Origin: Morella rubra
Taxonomy: Eukaryota > Streptophyta > Magnoliopsida > Fagales > Myricaceae
Length of the DNA stretch: 64,000 bases
Assembly: GCA_003952965.2 (NCBI GenBank)
Contig: CM025850.1
Span: 10,334,711 to 10,398,710 of the forward strand
Direction of reading: 5' to 3'
How positions within the stretch are numbered: the first letter of the stretch is position 1; each line of letters opens with the position of its first letter. The translations under genes and the position numbers were made by a program. This document shows positions 40,874-53,490 of the stretch, piece by piece. The notes under the pieces were generated by a model that saw nothing but the letters and a program-made list of their open reading frames with translations, had not been told where the DNA came from and made no database searches.

Positions 40874-43800
40874 TTATGGAAACAGCTTCTCCAGCTTGTT
40901 ATTGGACAGGATCCTGTTAGGGTCCAATTCCCTTCGTGCTTTATTGTATGCATCCACTGGAAACCTCTTCCTCAGCCTTGCTTGGAGAGCTGTAAGCTCT
41001 TCGTTGTCTTTTGGAATCTGCAATATGTGTAGACATATGAATAACAAAAGCAAATACATGTAATGTGCCACTTCCGTGGCAGACAGTATGCCAAGGTTTA
41101 AATCAGTACAATACAGTGAAAGACAAAGTTCATGAGCCGCGCCATAATACGTTCTTAGTTGGAATATAATATCCAAGACATGTACTTTTTTTTCTTTAGG
41201 GAGTAAACTTTACATGCACCCAAGCAAGATAAAGGAATTACGTTCGAGTATTCAATTTCACTAAATATCTTTTAAAATAAAAACAAGAATTGATTAATCA
41301 GAATTTCTCTAAGATTTAGAAGACTTAAAATGAAAATGGCGGGCATTTGGAGTATGAAATTTTTTGCGATACATTACAAGATCTCATGTCGGAAGATTTT
41401 GACAGTTTAAAAATATAAAGAAGTGAATAGAGCAGATTTGCCAATATTGAATTAGTACCTCGATCTTAGCCCAATGTTCATACGCGGAATACTTATCCCA
41501 TAACTGTGCCTGGGTCACATGCCGGTAGTGGAAGAACTCTTCTGTTATTTCCTTTCTCTGGCGTGCATCCATTGTAGGAAGGTACATGATTATACCAACC
41601 TGATACACAATCAAAAAGTACAATAGCGTAGTTAGCTTTATAAATAATTTCACAACAATTGAGCAAACTGCATGGAACATCACCCAAACCCCCAAAATTT
41701 CTTAAACAGAAAGTATCAGATCATGACTATATCTATTTGTTAAATTAGGAAGACGAGGGAGTTCAATATTTCAGGTTTATTTAATTAACAAATTTCGCTA
41801 GAAAGAGAAAAGTAGTGCCCTCATTCGAATAGGTTGGATGCTTGTCCATTTCATCAAGTCTAGAGAAACTTACAATATGTCACCCCAACTCTGAAAACCA
41901 ACCCCCCCCCCCCCCCCCCCCTTCTCTCTTTCCCCCAGCTCTCTTCACAGGATTTAATTGCTGACAACATCAAAATTTCTAAAACACATCACACCAAGTA
42001 CACATATTTGCCTCACAGTAGATCTTCCTGCACTACCTTTGTAAAATGAAGCCAACTTTGAAAAACATGACAAGTAAAAATAAAGGGTGAAAAACAAAAG
42101 ATGCAATTGAAAGTACCCATGAGAATATATCATCCTCTACTGGGCTTGAAGCAGGACTCATGGCACTTCTGCTGCGAGCTGTCCAGCGTTGCTCTATTGG
42201 AGCAGGTGCAGGTATTGCTTCCTTCTCTATAAGCTGCTTCAGGTCTTCTATGAATTCAAGGTCTTTCATGCTAGGATTGGCTAGCGTTCCTGCAGGGAAA
42301 CATGTCTCAGAAACCCACTGTTGACCACCACAATCAAAGCCCAATATTTCATCACTCCATCCCACTCTGTATCCCTCTGACTTCCGCCAGAACTCAGCCT
42401 CAGCTTGGTTGACCTTTATGACATGGTCTTTGTTGAGAGGATCCAGGGCAAGTAGCTTATCCCTCAGCTCTGTAAATGAGAGCTCCTTTAGGTCTGGTTC
42501 ATCATTCTCTGGAGATTCATTTTTGATCTTTCTGCGTGTAACTAATGTATATAGTTAATTGAGCGAAAGAAAGTTGTCAACACAACAATGCAAACATGAA
42601 ACTGATTGAAAACAAAAAAAACAGAGAGAAGACAAACAACACAGAACAAGTCTAAGTAAAGCATTTTAGGAACAGATGAACCAGTATAGCTGCAAAACAA
42701 TCTAGAATGCTCTAGATCAGATTGGGTCCAGCCTGTCTGGATGCTTATTTGTTCATTAAACAAGCTACGCTTGTAAATACCTCATATCATCATTTTCCAA
42801 CCCAGGAATGCAAAAATAAGCCTGCAATCTCATTATATGAATTGAGTTTCTCAAGTTTTAATGAAATCTGAAATATTAATCGACGTTACCAAGCAATCAA
42901 GACAAGAAATTATAGGTGGATTTCATTGTAGTTTACATCCTAAACCCACCCAGATCTTAGTCAGGCAGTGAATGAAGCTAAGCAGTTTCTAACTCATGAA
43001 TCTTGGAAAAAGATAAAAAGGTCATAAGAAAAGAAAGACGAGACAACTAGAATTAAATTCACTTTAGTATAAATTTAATAACAGCAGATACCAGCTTTAC
43101 CCATATTTCTCAAGGGACTCTCTGTACAGATCACGAAAATGCTGTATAGCTTCATCCTTACTATATCTGGGTTTGAACTTTTGGGGTCCTTTCCATTTTG
43201 AAACAGGATTGCATGCCACAACCACCACAGTGTCAGTATATGGAATATACAGATACTTCACGTGCTTATTCTCAGCTAGCAATTTCCTGAAAAACAGCGC
43301 AATCATAAATATCAGTTGTAGGAAAACAAATACATCCTTCATTGTCCAGCACTTGACTACAAAATATGCCATGCCCATACACAACCATTTGTATGATTAC
43401 AGGAGTGAGTGTGAGAGAGATAGAGAGGGAGTATTCTGCAGAGATAGATGAGACAGGGGCTTATATTGCATCTGAACCTCATCAGTAGTAGGGGTTTTTT
43501 AGCACAAAGTCACAAAAGTGTACATAACCATATTGTGCTCATGATGAGAACAACACTTATGACACCCTGAATAAAAGAAACAGTTTATATATCAATGGGA
43601 GAACAATTTACTTGTGGTTTTTCTTGATTTCTTTCACGTTTGATACAGTTGTGTGCTCCACAAGCTCCTGTCTCTCAACACATTGGATGGTGACTTCAGC
43701 CACCACACCAAGGGCCCCAAGACCACAACGAGCTAAATAAAAAAGCTCCGGATTTTTCTCTTTGGAAACGTCTATTGTTCCCTTGGCAGGAGTTACCAGT

Positions 43801-45188
43801 TTCATGCTGATGACCTGCTCATCAATGGGAGGCAGTCTTGCACCAGTACCATGTGCACCAACCTGAAGACATGTAAATGTTAAAAAAAAAAAAGGCTTAG
43901 AAACCAAGCTACCACACAGAAAGACACACATCATACCAAATTGCTTTGCTAAGAATTTGTCAATTAAGTACTGCCTTCACCTATGTTATGCTTATACTTC
44001 TTTTCTTCTCTGTCTAATGCCCCGAAATTTACATCTATAACACATACATTCTAGGCTACCATTCTGCTTAACGGCTTGACAGCCTTTTTTCTTTTCTTTT
44101 TTCCAACAAGCTGCCTGAAAAAATAAAACTGCTGATAAGTTTCAGACGGTCAAGTTTGGAGCACCAGAAAAACTAGACTCTTGAACAAGGAAAGAGATTC
44201 TACAAGATTCCAGTCGGTGTAGCTGGTATTACTTATAGTATAAAATCCATTGCAAACTTCAGGTTGTATACTAATGAACCATGAGAACCAGCGCTAAGGA
44301 CGTGTACCACATGTCAAAAGTTTTTCTTACCATCTAACTATTAGGCTCTTTAACTGTCTTCCTCGCACCGTATTTGTTACCCTATTTGACTTCTAAGACA
44401 CGTTCCCAGACTAGGAGTCCGGCAAATTTCAAGCTTTTCTAAAGACAGCTGCCTTTTCATTCCAGGAACTTTCATTTGATCAATCCCAATACTAAAACAA
44501 GAAAGTAAAAAAGAGAAAACAAGTCAAAGAGAGTCACCTGCACAATGCCACCAATCTGCTGCTCCCTAATGGAGGCGAAATTCTGCAACGTAAGGCCATA
44601 GTCTTTGATACCATCCACCAACTGCTGAACCCTTATCCCGGCCTCGACCCTCACCGTCTTCTTCTCCTTATCCACCTCCAAAACCCTATCCATCAGCGCC
44701 AAATTCACCATCCCGGCTCTCGAGAGCCCGATCCCGTTGGGCGAAAGGCCCGACCCCACCGGCCGAATCCGGGTCTTCTTCTCGTGGGCCTCCTTGACCA
44801 CATTCTCCAACTGCCGGATGTTCTCGGGCTGGTGGAAGACCCTGGTCTGGACCTCGTGGGTGCCGCTCCAGTTGGAGACGGTGTGGAGGTCATCGGGCAG
44901 AGGGGCGTAACGAAAGAACTGGGCTTTCTTGTGCTTGGCATTCTCGGGGAAGGGGAAGGAGTAGTAGGTGGCTGCACCGCAGAAAAGGAGAAGAGCAGCG
45001 TAGCCGAGGTACTTTCGGAGCTCGGCCTCACTGGCGGGGGTGGAGGCGGGGGTACTTGTGCAGAACGGGCGGGCGGAGGTCGATTTAAGAGAGTGTTTCG
45101 GGATGGTAGGAACAGTGGAGGTGGAGTTGAGGTGGCGGTGAGGGTGGAGGGATGGGAGTGAGCGTCTAAGAGCGAGAGCTCTCAGCAT
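40874..45188 (-). CDS. GLDH: L-galactono-1,4-lactone dehydrogenase, mitochondrial
   Basis: GLDH catalyses the last step of plant vitamin C synthesis, oxidising L-galactono-1,4-lactone to ascorbate with cytochrome c as acceptor at the inner mitochondrial membrane. It is also needed to assemble respiratory complex I. I place six exons (minus): 45188-44538, 43862-43612, 43286-43101, 42531-42117, 41599-41459 and 41017-40874, 1788 nt or 595 residues; Arabidopsis GLDH is about 610. An Arg/Ser-rich transit peptide covers roughly residues 1-50 and a membrane helix residues 60-80 (LGYAALLLFCGAATYY). The FAD-binding part has RPVGSGLSPNG (about 142-152) and AHGTGARLPP. Leu in GSGLSPNG, where relatives with covalent flavin have His, is the known plant pattern. 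The C-terminal ALO domain ends NKLEKLFP. The ATG at 45188 is preferred over the open frame to 45305 because it begins a typical transit peptide. All introns are GT-AG and no break is seen. Confidence 0.95.
41902..41921. repeat. Run of 20 C within a GLDH intron
   Basis: An uninterrupted C20 tract lies in the intron between the fourth and fifth GLDH exons (41600-42116). In the transcript it is G20. Such tracts are unstable and can form quadruplex structures. Confidence 0.95.
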
Positions 45189-46186
45189 TTTGATAAGAGG
45201 CTTTGAAAGAGTTAGCGTAGTTTGTGCGGAGGGGTTTAGCAATGGCTCAGCCGAGGGGCAGGGGCTTTGTGATGTTAGTGAAACAGTGTCTAGCAAAGGG
45301 AGCACAGAGTTGCCAAACTGTGTCGATCATTTGTCCGAAAGTTATGGGCCATAATTTTCTCTTTTTATTCAGAAATTATCTGAAAATTACGAGTCTCACT
45401 TGGGTTTGATTATCCTAGAGACATGAGAAGGGCAAAGAGGTTAACAAAGTGTACAGTTTTGTTTTTTGTTTTCCCTTTTTTTCTCTCTTTTGGTCTTACT
45501 CTGAAGGCAGAGTGGACGAAGGTCACATTGTCAATTTATTGAACATGAAAAGCGTTGATTCTCCTACTCCGTTTGTTTGCATTTCGTGGGGAACATGAGA
45601 AGGATGCGCTGTGCTTATAATAGGTGTAGGAGAGGAGTACTCATAATACTTGTGGGTCAATACAATCCCTCTAGAATGTCGAGTCCAATGTCCATAAAAG
45701 AAGAAAAAGCATTTTCTATGTGTAATGTGGACAACTACGCTGAGAGCTTCTCCTCATACTTATAAAAAACTTCAATCCTTCAATCATTCATTTTTATGAT
45801 ATAGAAGATGCATGTAATTCCCTTCCCATTAAGTAGTGGAGCATTCGTAACTCAAAATAGATGTCAACAGAACTCAATGGCATTATTTGAACAAAATTCA
45901 TCGTCTTGATGAATTTCATGGAAAAAAGGGCAAGGAATAAATCCTTGTCAACGACAACTGCCAATCCCATACGGAATCCATGCTGAAGGGAAAAGATGAA
46001 GTGTAGTTAGAAGTGATTAAAGGTCTTGTGAGTCAGGTTACGAAGACTGTATAAAAATCTATTTGGTGGAAGATTTTGTCCAAGGTACACAGCACAAACA
46101 TGACGGTCATTCTGTACAGAGAGAGCTTGTACACATAAAATTAGCAGCAGCTGAAACCTGCAACCAATGTCATGGGATCTCGTGTC
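45189..46186. other. GLDH promoter and CRAL-TRIO 3' flank
   Basis: The first ~300 bp should hold the GLDH leader and promoter (minus strand). The right part should include the 3' untranslated region of the CRAL-TRIO gene. I see no separate gene or clear TATA box. Confidence 0.5.
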
Positions 46187-48640
46187 TTACTCCTTAGAAT
46201 AGCTATACTCCGGGACATACTCCCTTGATGCCCATCTCTCTTCATACCTCCCAAATGAGTAGGCCGTGGAAGGCACTTCAGTCAAGTGTAAAGCGTCCGG
46301 CTCAATTCCATAGTCTGTTAGTGGTCTATGCTCGAGTACGTCATCATGATTTTTCACGAATTCAGGAATTTCCACCTCTCCCTTCTTTAACTCATCCCAA
46401 AGGTACTGCAGGCGGCTTACGTACTTGATTTTCCAATATAAGCTACAAAAGAAAACGAGAGAGACTATAGAATAAAAATCGCCCAAAACCACCTAGTGGA
46501 AACATAATTCAACCCAGAACATACTTAAAAAAATCACCAATGGCCTAGTTCAGACTTGGATCTCTTTGACATGTATTAGAGAGAGAAGAAAAAGAGCAAG
46601 CAGCTTGGGGACATGAATGTTTAATTTGATTTCCAATTAATTTTGGACAGAAAATCTATAGGGCAGTTGCAACATGGGAGTTATTTGTGCACAATTCAAA
46701 CGCAAACCACCAATCGGAATACAAATGACTATATACGAGAATCTGGGCCCAAGGCATACTGTCTATCTAAATTACCTTTGAGCAAAAATAAGCTGCAGTG
46801 GCCACTCTAATCTCCAATGGCCTAGTTGGGACATATATCTATCAGAATTACTTCCTTCCCAATTGCCATCCTCCAGTGTCACCAATTGCAGCTTATACAA
46901 CTTTCTAGAACTGTTGTTCTTTCCTAAATTATGTTGGCATTTATGCATAAACTACAGTTCTGTGATTATAATCTTATAAAAAAGAATAAATGTACAAACA
47001 AAAGTATTTTCCTTCCCCTAACACAAAAAATTCAGAGACCTTTGTAAGGATAAGAACCAAGAAAATGTCTATCTAAGACTACTTCATTCACCATCTCTAA
47101 CATGAGAACTTTTGTCTGCCACAAACTTGGCTATGACCCGCAACACATGCCTGGGAAACTTGTAACACTAAAATGGTCTCAATATGAACAAGCATGTTTC
47201 ATCTGCAAGTCTAACGACCCTTAGCTAAGAAAAAAAAAAAAAAAAAAAAATCTAGCGACCCTTAGAACACATGTCCTACTTCAAATTTAATTATAATGCA
47301 CAACTCTTTGAAAAACTTGGTCAATCGCTTTATGCAACTCGTAAAATAAGGTTATATTCCAGATTGCTTAATTACGCTACCACTTGAAACTAATGTCATA
47401 CTATTCCTAAATAAAACAAAAGCACTCACCCTCCACTTAGGAAGAGTCGGCCAAGAGTCGCAATGACAAGCCTTGAGCGGAGGCCGGGGTGAAGGAAGTA
47501 CACAACTTGAAGCCTGTCCTTGATGTCTGATGGAAGTTCTTCATAAATCCACCTCAAGATAGTCATTCCTGGGGAGTTGTCCTCCTTCTGCACAGTGCTA
47601 TGCATGTAAACGATGCAGAATGGCCCTTCTGGCAATTCACTGTATATTTTGTGAAAAATATACTTCTTCAGGCGCTCCCCACACACTACTGGTGCTGCAT
47701 GCATAAAAGAAAGAGACATCTCATAAGGGTAAAAAAATATCAACCTGGTTATTATCCAACAGCAGGAGACAACACTAGCGAAATAAGAGAATTTTTAGTA
47801 TATAATCTTCTCACAGAAACAGGAGATCCTCCCACATCATTCAAAATCCATTTCAGTCAATAATATTTGAAACAAAATTAGGAGAAAATTCCATTGAAAT
47901 AATTAATCAAAACTTGACCAAACGCAAAAATATCTTCCCTTAAGCAACATGAAAACAGAACAAAACCCGGATGCCAAAATAACGCTACCAAAGTTGCTCA
48001 TAACATCACATAAATTCAACTAAAACTACACCACAGAAAAAAGCAGTAAGATTAGTTTCAAACCAACATACCTAGATGCAAAAGTAGCTAAAATAGTTGA
48101 CGCTATCGGTCCTACTCAATTTAGACCGTCAAAGAAAAATAAAATCTCCGATATTATTAGTAACCAACCAAGTGCAGATGACAAAATGGCTGAATCCTTC
48201 AAAATAATAAACTTTCAATACAGTCACCAGATCAAGTTAACCACTAATAATAAATTTAGAAAAAAAAAAAAAAACCACTAATAATAAGAAAAATCACTCC
48301 AAAAAAAGACAAATTAAAAACGAAAACTCATACAACAAAATACAATTCGAAGCAACAAGCCAGAGAGATTCAAGTCAATTGGTTTACCGGGGAAATACTT
48401 TCCCACGATACGAAAAATTCGGTTTCCATGCTTGTCGGAGCCTTGGAGGCGAAAGAACTGGAGGAGATCGAGATCGGAGAAGTCTTCGTCGGGAGAGAGG
48501 TACTGGGAGCAGTCTTGCCAATTATCTTGCCCCTCTTCTTCTTCTTTCTCCCCTTCTCGGTGAGACAAAAAGGGCCGGGCATCTATGCCCAGATCCGAGG
48601 CCAGCACGACCACGGAGAAATCGTCCGAAGATCCTGCCAT
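46187..48640 (-). CDS. CRAL-TRIO / SEC14-like lipid-binding domain protein
   Basis: A short protein with a divergent CRAL-TRIO (SEC14, BCH-type) domain of the kind that binds lipids or small hydrophobic ligands. Its function in plants is poorly known. There are three exons (minus): 48640-48388, 47694-47430 and 46442-46187, 774 nt or 257 residues, with phases 1 and 2 and GT-AG borders. The N-terminal ~70 residues are acidic (GEKEEEEGQDNW). The domain runs through DKHGNRIFRIVGKYFPAP, KKYIFHKIYSELPEGPF, CIVYMHSTVQKEDNSPG, LPSDIKDRLQVVYFLHPG and RLVIATLGRLFLSGG to KIKYVSRLQYLWDEL. The tail ends EYVPEYSYSKE. There is no separate N-terminal CRAL-TRIO lobe, unlike yeast Sec14. From memory it matches Arabidopsis At3g10210, next to PMT6 and near LCYB. 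Its start lies about 1.45 kb from the divergent LCYB start. It looks intact. Confidence 0.88.
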
Positions 48641-50095
48641 CGATGTTTTGGTTCACTTGTTCCCACCATGCGTCGTCTTTGGTTTCCGTGTGAAGATAAG
48701 GATGAAAGTTTGGGCAGAGAGTGGTGAGAGGGAATAAGAGTTCCGGTCAGTGGAACTGGACGTTTTTGATTGGTTGAATGAAGCAGTAGTCGAGAAAGAG
48801 AGCGCAAGAGGCTGATGCACTCGAAGCTGTTTCCGCCGATACTGTGTACTCCAGCCCATAGGATCGCAACCTTTGCGTACGTATATTCCTCTACATAATT
48901 GAGAATTGCTACTTGCTCAGGAAATCCAATTATATTTATGTTTTTTTGGCTTTTTCCTCGAAAGCGAAAAAACAAAAGAGAAAGAAGATAATTGCAGACA
49001 TTTGGGCTTTGGGCCTAACGCGTTTTAATTATCTTAGAAGTGAGGGTGAAAATCATTTGAAAATTAATTAATTACATTTCTCTTATAAATTAATAACTAA
49101 TGCTTATCTACACCGAAAAGTTCAGACTCAAAACAGACAAAAATATTTTTGAATAAAATATTTTTGAATAAAATATTTTTGTCTTATATATCTAGCCTTC
49201 GACTAATTTATGAATTGAAAAAGAGTAATTAATAGTGAGACTTCAAATTAGAGTCTCCGTTAGTCAAAGAATATATACACGAGTCAAAAAATGAGGTGAT
49301 AATATATAAGGATAAAAATGTAAAAGTTCTTAAAATTAATCTTGAAATCAGTTGCAAGATATTTGATTATATATGGAAGGTTGGACAAAAAATACGTCCG
49401 TTTGGATTTTTTTTCTCTCTCGACGAATCGGATCGTATTTTTTTTTTCCCTTTTTTTGGGGTATATTTAACTAAGCGGATATTGTTGGTGGAAAAAAAAA
49501 GCTAAGCGGATATTCGTCGTAATATGTAGGAGTGCAGAACCGCATTCACAAATAAGTCAAAATCGTACATTTATGTTAGACAATGGCCTCGGGTTGTTAT
49601 CCGAGTAGACCCACCTACGTTTGTCGCGGAGAGGACAGGCCACACATGCTTTACCATTACCATTGTCTCTTGGTGAGCCGTGAGCCACTGAGCCCCTGGC
49701 TTCTCAAAGTTGGGCTTCGAAAATGCCTCTCTTTGTCAATCACTTAACTTTCTCTTGTTCGTGGTAAGTCGTCAACTCTGTACGCTCTGTTACTTCCCGA
49801 ATAGCTTTCAAATCCTGCGAATTCTTCATACAATTTCTTGTGCTTTGTATAGGAATCCAAAAAATCTATTGCGGTTTCTCTGATTTCCTTTCGTTATTGC
49901 TCGGATCCTTGCAGCTATTCGCTGATAATTTGAGTTTCACTTTAAGCTGTTTCATTATTGTGTAATTTCAAAACCCGGGTTTGGGAATTGAGAATTTGAA
50001 TGCGAGATATTCCTACGGCACAGATTGTCTTTTCGGGATTCGTGGTGACCCTGTCCAGATTCTGGGCAGATATCTGAAACCCATATTTTAATTTC
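48641..50095. promoter_or_regulatory. Divergent promoter region between CRAL-TRIO and LCYB genes
   Basis: A 1455-bp spacer between two genes facing away from each other. The left ~300 bp are GC-richer, fitting a leader. The middle (about 49.05-49.5 kb) is very A/T-rich, with three ATATTTTTG-type repeats at 49140-49185. No definite TATA box or operator can be named. Confidence 0.5.
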
Positions 50096-51609
50096 ATGGA
50101 TACTTTACTCAAAACACCAAACAAGCTCGGCTTTGTGCACCCACTTCATGGCTTTTATGAGAAAGTGACTAATCCAAGCTCTTCAAAGGTTCACCACCAG
50201 GAGCTTAGATTTGGTTCCAAGAAGTCTCATCTGAAGTGGGTTAGGAATGGTTTTGCAAAGCTAGTAACTGTGCTCTTCTGGAGCTTGTTCCAGAAACTAA
50301 GAAGGAGAATCTCGACTTTGAGCTTCCCATGTTTGACTCATCAAAGGGCCTTGTCGTAGACCTAGCAGTCGTGGGAGGTGGTCCTGCAGGGTTAGCTGTT
50401 GCACAGCAAGTCTCCGAGGCGGGGCTTTCAGTTTGCTCAATTGACCCTTCTCCCAAGTTGATTTGGCCCAATAATTATGGGGTTTGGGTGGATGAATTTG
50501 AGGCCATGGACTTGCTTGATTGTCTTGACACTACGTGGCCTGGTGCTGTTGTGTTCATTGATGATCAATCAAAGAAGAACCTTGATAGACCTTATGGGAG
50601 GGTAAATAGGAAGCTGCTGAAGTCAAAAATGCTGCAGAAATGCATCTTAAATGGTGTCAAGTTTCACCAAGCTAAAGTTATCAAGGTTATCCATGAGGAG
50701 TCTAAGTCTTTGTTGGTTTGCAATGATGGTGTCACAGTTCAGGCTGCCGTGGTTCTTGATGCCACTGGCTTCTCTAGATGCCTTGTTCAGTATGATAAGC
50801 CATATAATCCGGGTTACCAAGTGGCTTATGGAATTTTGGCAGAGGTTGAAGACCACCCATTTGATGTAGATAAAATGGTTTTCATGGACTGGAGAGATTC
50901 ACACCTGAAAAGTGATATAAAGCTGCAAGAGAGAAACAGTAAGATCCCCACTTTCCTGTATGCAATGCCCTTTTCGGCCAACAGGATATTTCTTGAAGAA
51001 ACTTCCCTAGTAGCTCGGCCTGGACTGCCTATGGAAGATATTCAGGAAAGAATGGTGGCTAGATTGAGGCACCTTGGCATACAAGTGAAAAGCATTGAAG
51101 AGGATGAGTATTGTGTCATTCCAATGGGTGGGCCCCTGCCAGTGCTTCCCCAAAGAGTTGTTGGAATTGGGGGTACTGCTGGGATGGTCCACCCCTCAAC
51201 TGGGTATATGGTTGCAAGGACTCTAGCAGCGGCTCCAATTGTTGCAAATTCAATAGTTCGGTACCTTAATTCTGATAGAGGCCTTTCAGGAAATGAACTG
51301 TCTTCAGAAGTTTGGAGAGACTTATGGCCCATAGAGAGGAGAAGACAACGGGAGTTCTTCTGTTTTGGTATGGACATTCTTCTGAAGCTTAATTTACCAG
51401 CTACAAGGAGGTTTTTTGATGCATTTTTCGATTTAGAACCTCGCTATTGGCATGGATTCTTGTCATCTCGACTGTTTCTTCCTGAGCTTCTAATTTTTGG
51501 GCTCTCACTGTTCTCTCATGCTTCTAATACCTCTAGAACAGAGATTATGGCGAAGGGAACTGTTCCTTTGGTAAAAATGATCAACAACTTGATACGGGAC
51601 AGAGATTAA
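50096..51609 (+). CDS. LCYB: Lycopene beta-cyclase with an apparent N-terminal frameshift
   Basis: LCYB adds beta-ionone rings to lycopene in plastids, giving beta-carotene. The gene is intronless, as in other plants. The conserved start MDTLLKTPNKL is at 50096, and the transit-peptide region runs to GFAK at about 50260. There the frame shifts: compared with the family text (A)KA-S-x-ALLELVPETKKENL, one A seems missing near 50257-50260. From 50260 the other frame continues to the stop at 51609. With that base the protein would be 504 residues, the normal length. Mature features are all present: dinucleotide-binding VVGGGPAGLAVAQQ, VLDATGFSR, MDWRDSH, FLYAMPF, the catalytic FLEET motif and GGTAGMVHPSTGYMVART. 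Without it, translation from 50096 stops at 50359 (87 residues). Starting at the ATG at 50329 would give 426 residues lacking the transit peptide. The intact 426-codon remainder suggests a sequencing error or a very young lesion rather than an old pseudogene. Confidence 0.93.
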
Positions 51610-52824
51610 GCTGACTGGGAATTGGATATCCATGTTTTTATGCTAATTGTTTTGACATAGCAACTTCTTGAAGTTTACTTGATGTTGCTAATCATTGTAG
51701 GTAGAATAAGTCAGTTTGAGTTAGTTGCTCTGCCATCTCTCATCACGCATACGTATCTGAGAGTTATGATTCCTTGTAAGAGACGAGTTCTTAAACGTCT
51801 GAGATTTCTAGTTTATCTATACATACAAGCCAAATGTATTCACACCATTTATGTTTGATGTCTTCACTTCAATAGGGGTTGTAACTTCCAATCTCCTTTT
51901 GGCTACTCATTTGGTTTGATAAGGGTGGAAAAAGGGTCTGTTGATGCAGTTTGAAACCTGTCAGATCAGTCCAGGAACAGCATTGGTATCAATCAATAAA
52001 CTTGATGGCCCTTTACGATCATATAAGAAAATAGATCTGTCCTCATTTTCTTCATCTTCGATTGCTCTTCTTTTTCAGGGGAAGCCCACCTTCCCTCTGT
52101 TTCATTACTTGCTGCTAGAACTGGAACTAGTGTCATTTTCTTGGCAGACCTCATTAAAAAACATAATTCAACGGTTTGAGATAATAAATTTCTTCTGCAG
52201 CTGCTTTTTCTGTTGCTCGGTTTATGTTTAACTTTTTTTTTTTCTTCTTCTTCACTTCCAGTATGCTCTCTCTCTCTCATCAATACATCGGGGAAATACG
52301 ACTTATATAGCCAGTTTGGCAATGCAGTCTGGCTGATAATTCCTTGTCCAGAAAATCCTTAACAAGATTCATATCACGTGTGAAAAAGTAAAATTTTGAA
52401 GTGTGTTGATAAAAGTAAAATTTTGTTAAAATTTTACAATCCAAATATTATGTAATTACATACCAAAGTTAAATTAAAAGGATTAATACAAAATGAAATA
52501 ATTGGTCAAATATAATTTGCACCTTCTAATTATAAGAGTCTTGACATTTTGTACTATAATTTACTATTTTTGTTATATTATACCAATCAAGTATTGATTT
52601 CAAACTCTTTATACTCTGTTAAAATTTTTGGTTAATTTGAAAGAAGAATAATTTTTTGGTATTGAAAATGTCAATTTTTCCACCATGAGTTTTTTTGTCA
52701 TGACCATCTATGAGGGTAAAATCGTAATTTTTAAAGTGAAAAAATAAATTTTCATCTAATTTAATAGTTGGTGGGTGAAATAAGACGAAAATAATAAATT
52801 AAAGTATAAAATGTATTTAACTTA
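51610..52824. other. LCYB 3' flank, non-coding
   Basis: Probably the LCYB 3' untranslated region, then A/T-rich DNA with CT and TTC runs near 52235-52280. No gene or mobile element recognised. Confidence 0.5.
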
Positions 52825-53060
52825 AGGGTAAATATCTCCACACGTCTCTGGGGTTTGATCTTTTTCCATATTGGTTCTCAGGGTTCGATTTTTTTAAAAA
52901 TATCCCTGAAGTTTAGTCTAAACCCAAACAGATCCTGCCGTCAACTTAGTGGACGGAAATGTACACGTGAAAATTGATAGCTCAATTAAAAAAAAAATCT
53001 CTTCCAATTGCAATGTGATTAGTGTCAGTAAAATAAAAAATAAAAAATAATCTAAAATTA
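52825..53060 (+). mobile_element. Single arm of a MULE-type MITE
   Basis: This segment follows the left arm of the complete element at 57173 in the same order: TCTGGGGTTTGATC, GGTTCGATTTTT, ATCCCTG, CAGATCCTG, CAACT, GGACGGAAATG and CACGTG. It is clearly more diverged. The matching opposite arm is missing, so it is a truncated older copy of the same family. No target duplication was identified. Confidence 0.75.
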
Positions 53061-53225
53061 ATAAAAAATATATATATAATTGTTTCAAAGGTATGATCAA
53101 ATCATGAAATAACTAGACAATATATGAGATCAATCTTCATCTTCAACTTGATCGCAGATATAGTCACGACACAGAACATCTGACCAAAAATTATTTCCTC
53201 TCAAACACCTTTATTAATTGCACTC

Positions 53226-53490
53226 GTGTTTTTTTTAGGCAAACTTGAAATTCATTTCACAAGGGAAAATACAAAAATGCTCAGCACACAGGCCTCCAAG
53301 GCCGGTTACAAGAAATAAGGACATTCATTACAGCAATTTTTTAAGCTCCAAATGACCGTACATCTACTGGCCATAAAAAGTTTAAATTCAAATGACCATA
53401 AAAACCTCGTAGAGATGAGCTACCGAGTCCATAATTTTGAAACGGGTAGAAAGACCAAAGCTATCTCCGCTACAAGTGGCCATAGCTATA
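53226..53490 (-). mobile_element. Short 5'-truncated LINE-like insertion with 20-bp target duplications
   Basis: The left flank 53206-53225 (CACCTTTATTAATTGCACTC) and right flank 53491-53510 (same except one base, GCGCTC) form a 20-bp direct repeat. The insert begins with T8 next to the left copy, which is a poly-A tail on the minus strand. Read on that strand it ends CTTGTGAAATGAATTTCAAG and so on, like the 3' end of plant L1 LINEs. A long variable target duplication and a poly-A end are the marks of target-primed reverse transcription. It is about 265 bp, so either a truncated LINE or another poly-A retroposon. Confidence 0.7.

Noticed and set aside
44784-45161. 125-codon plus-strand open frame opposite GLDH exon 1
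   Set aside because: It is an antisense shadow of the GC-rich GLDH coding sequence with no family features.
50329-51609. Treating the 426-codon frame alone as the full LCYB gene
   Set aside because: The conserved LCYB N-terminus is present just upstream in another frame, so the gene really begins at 50096.
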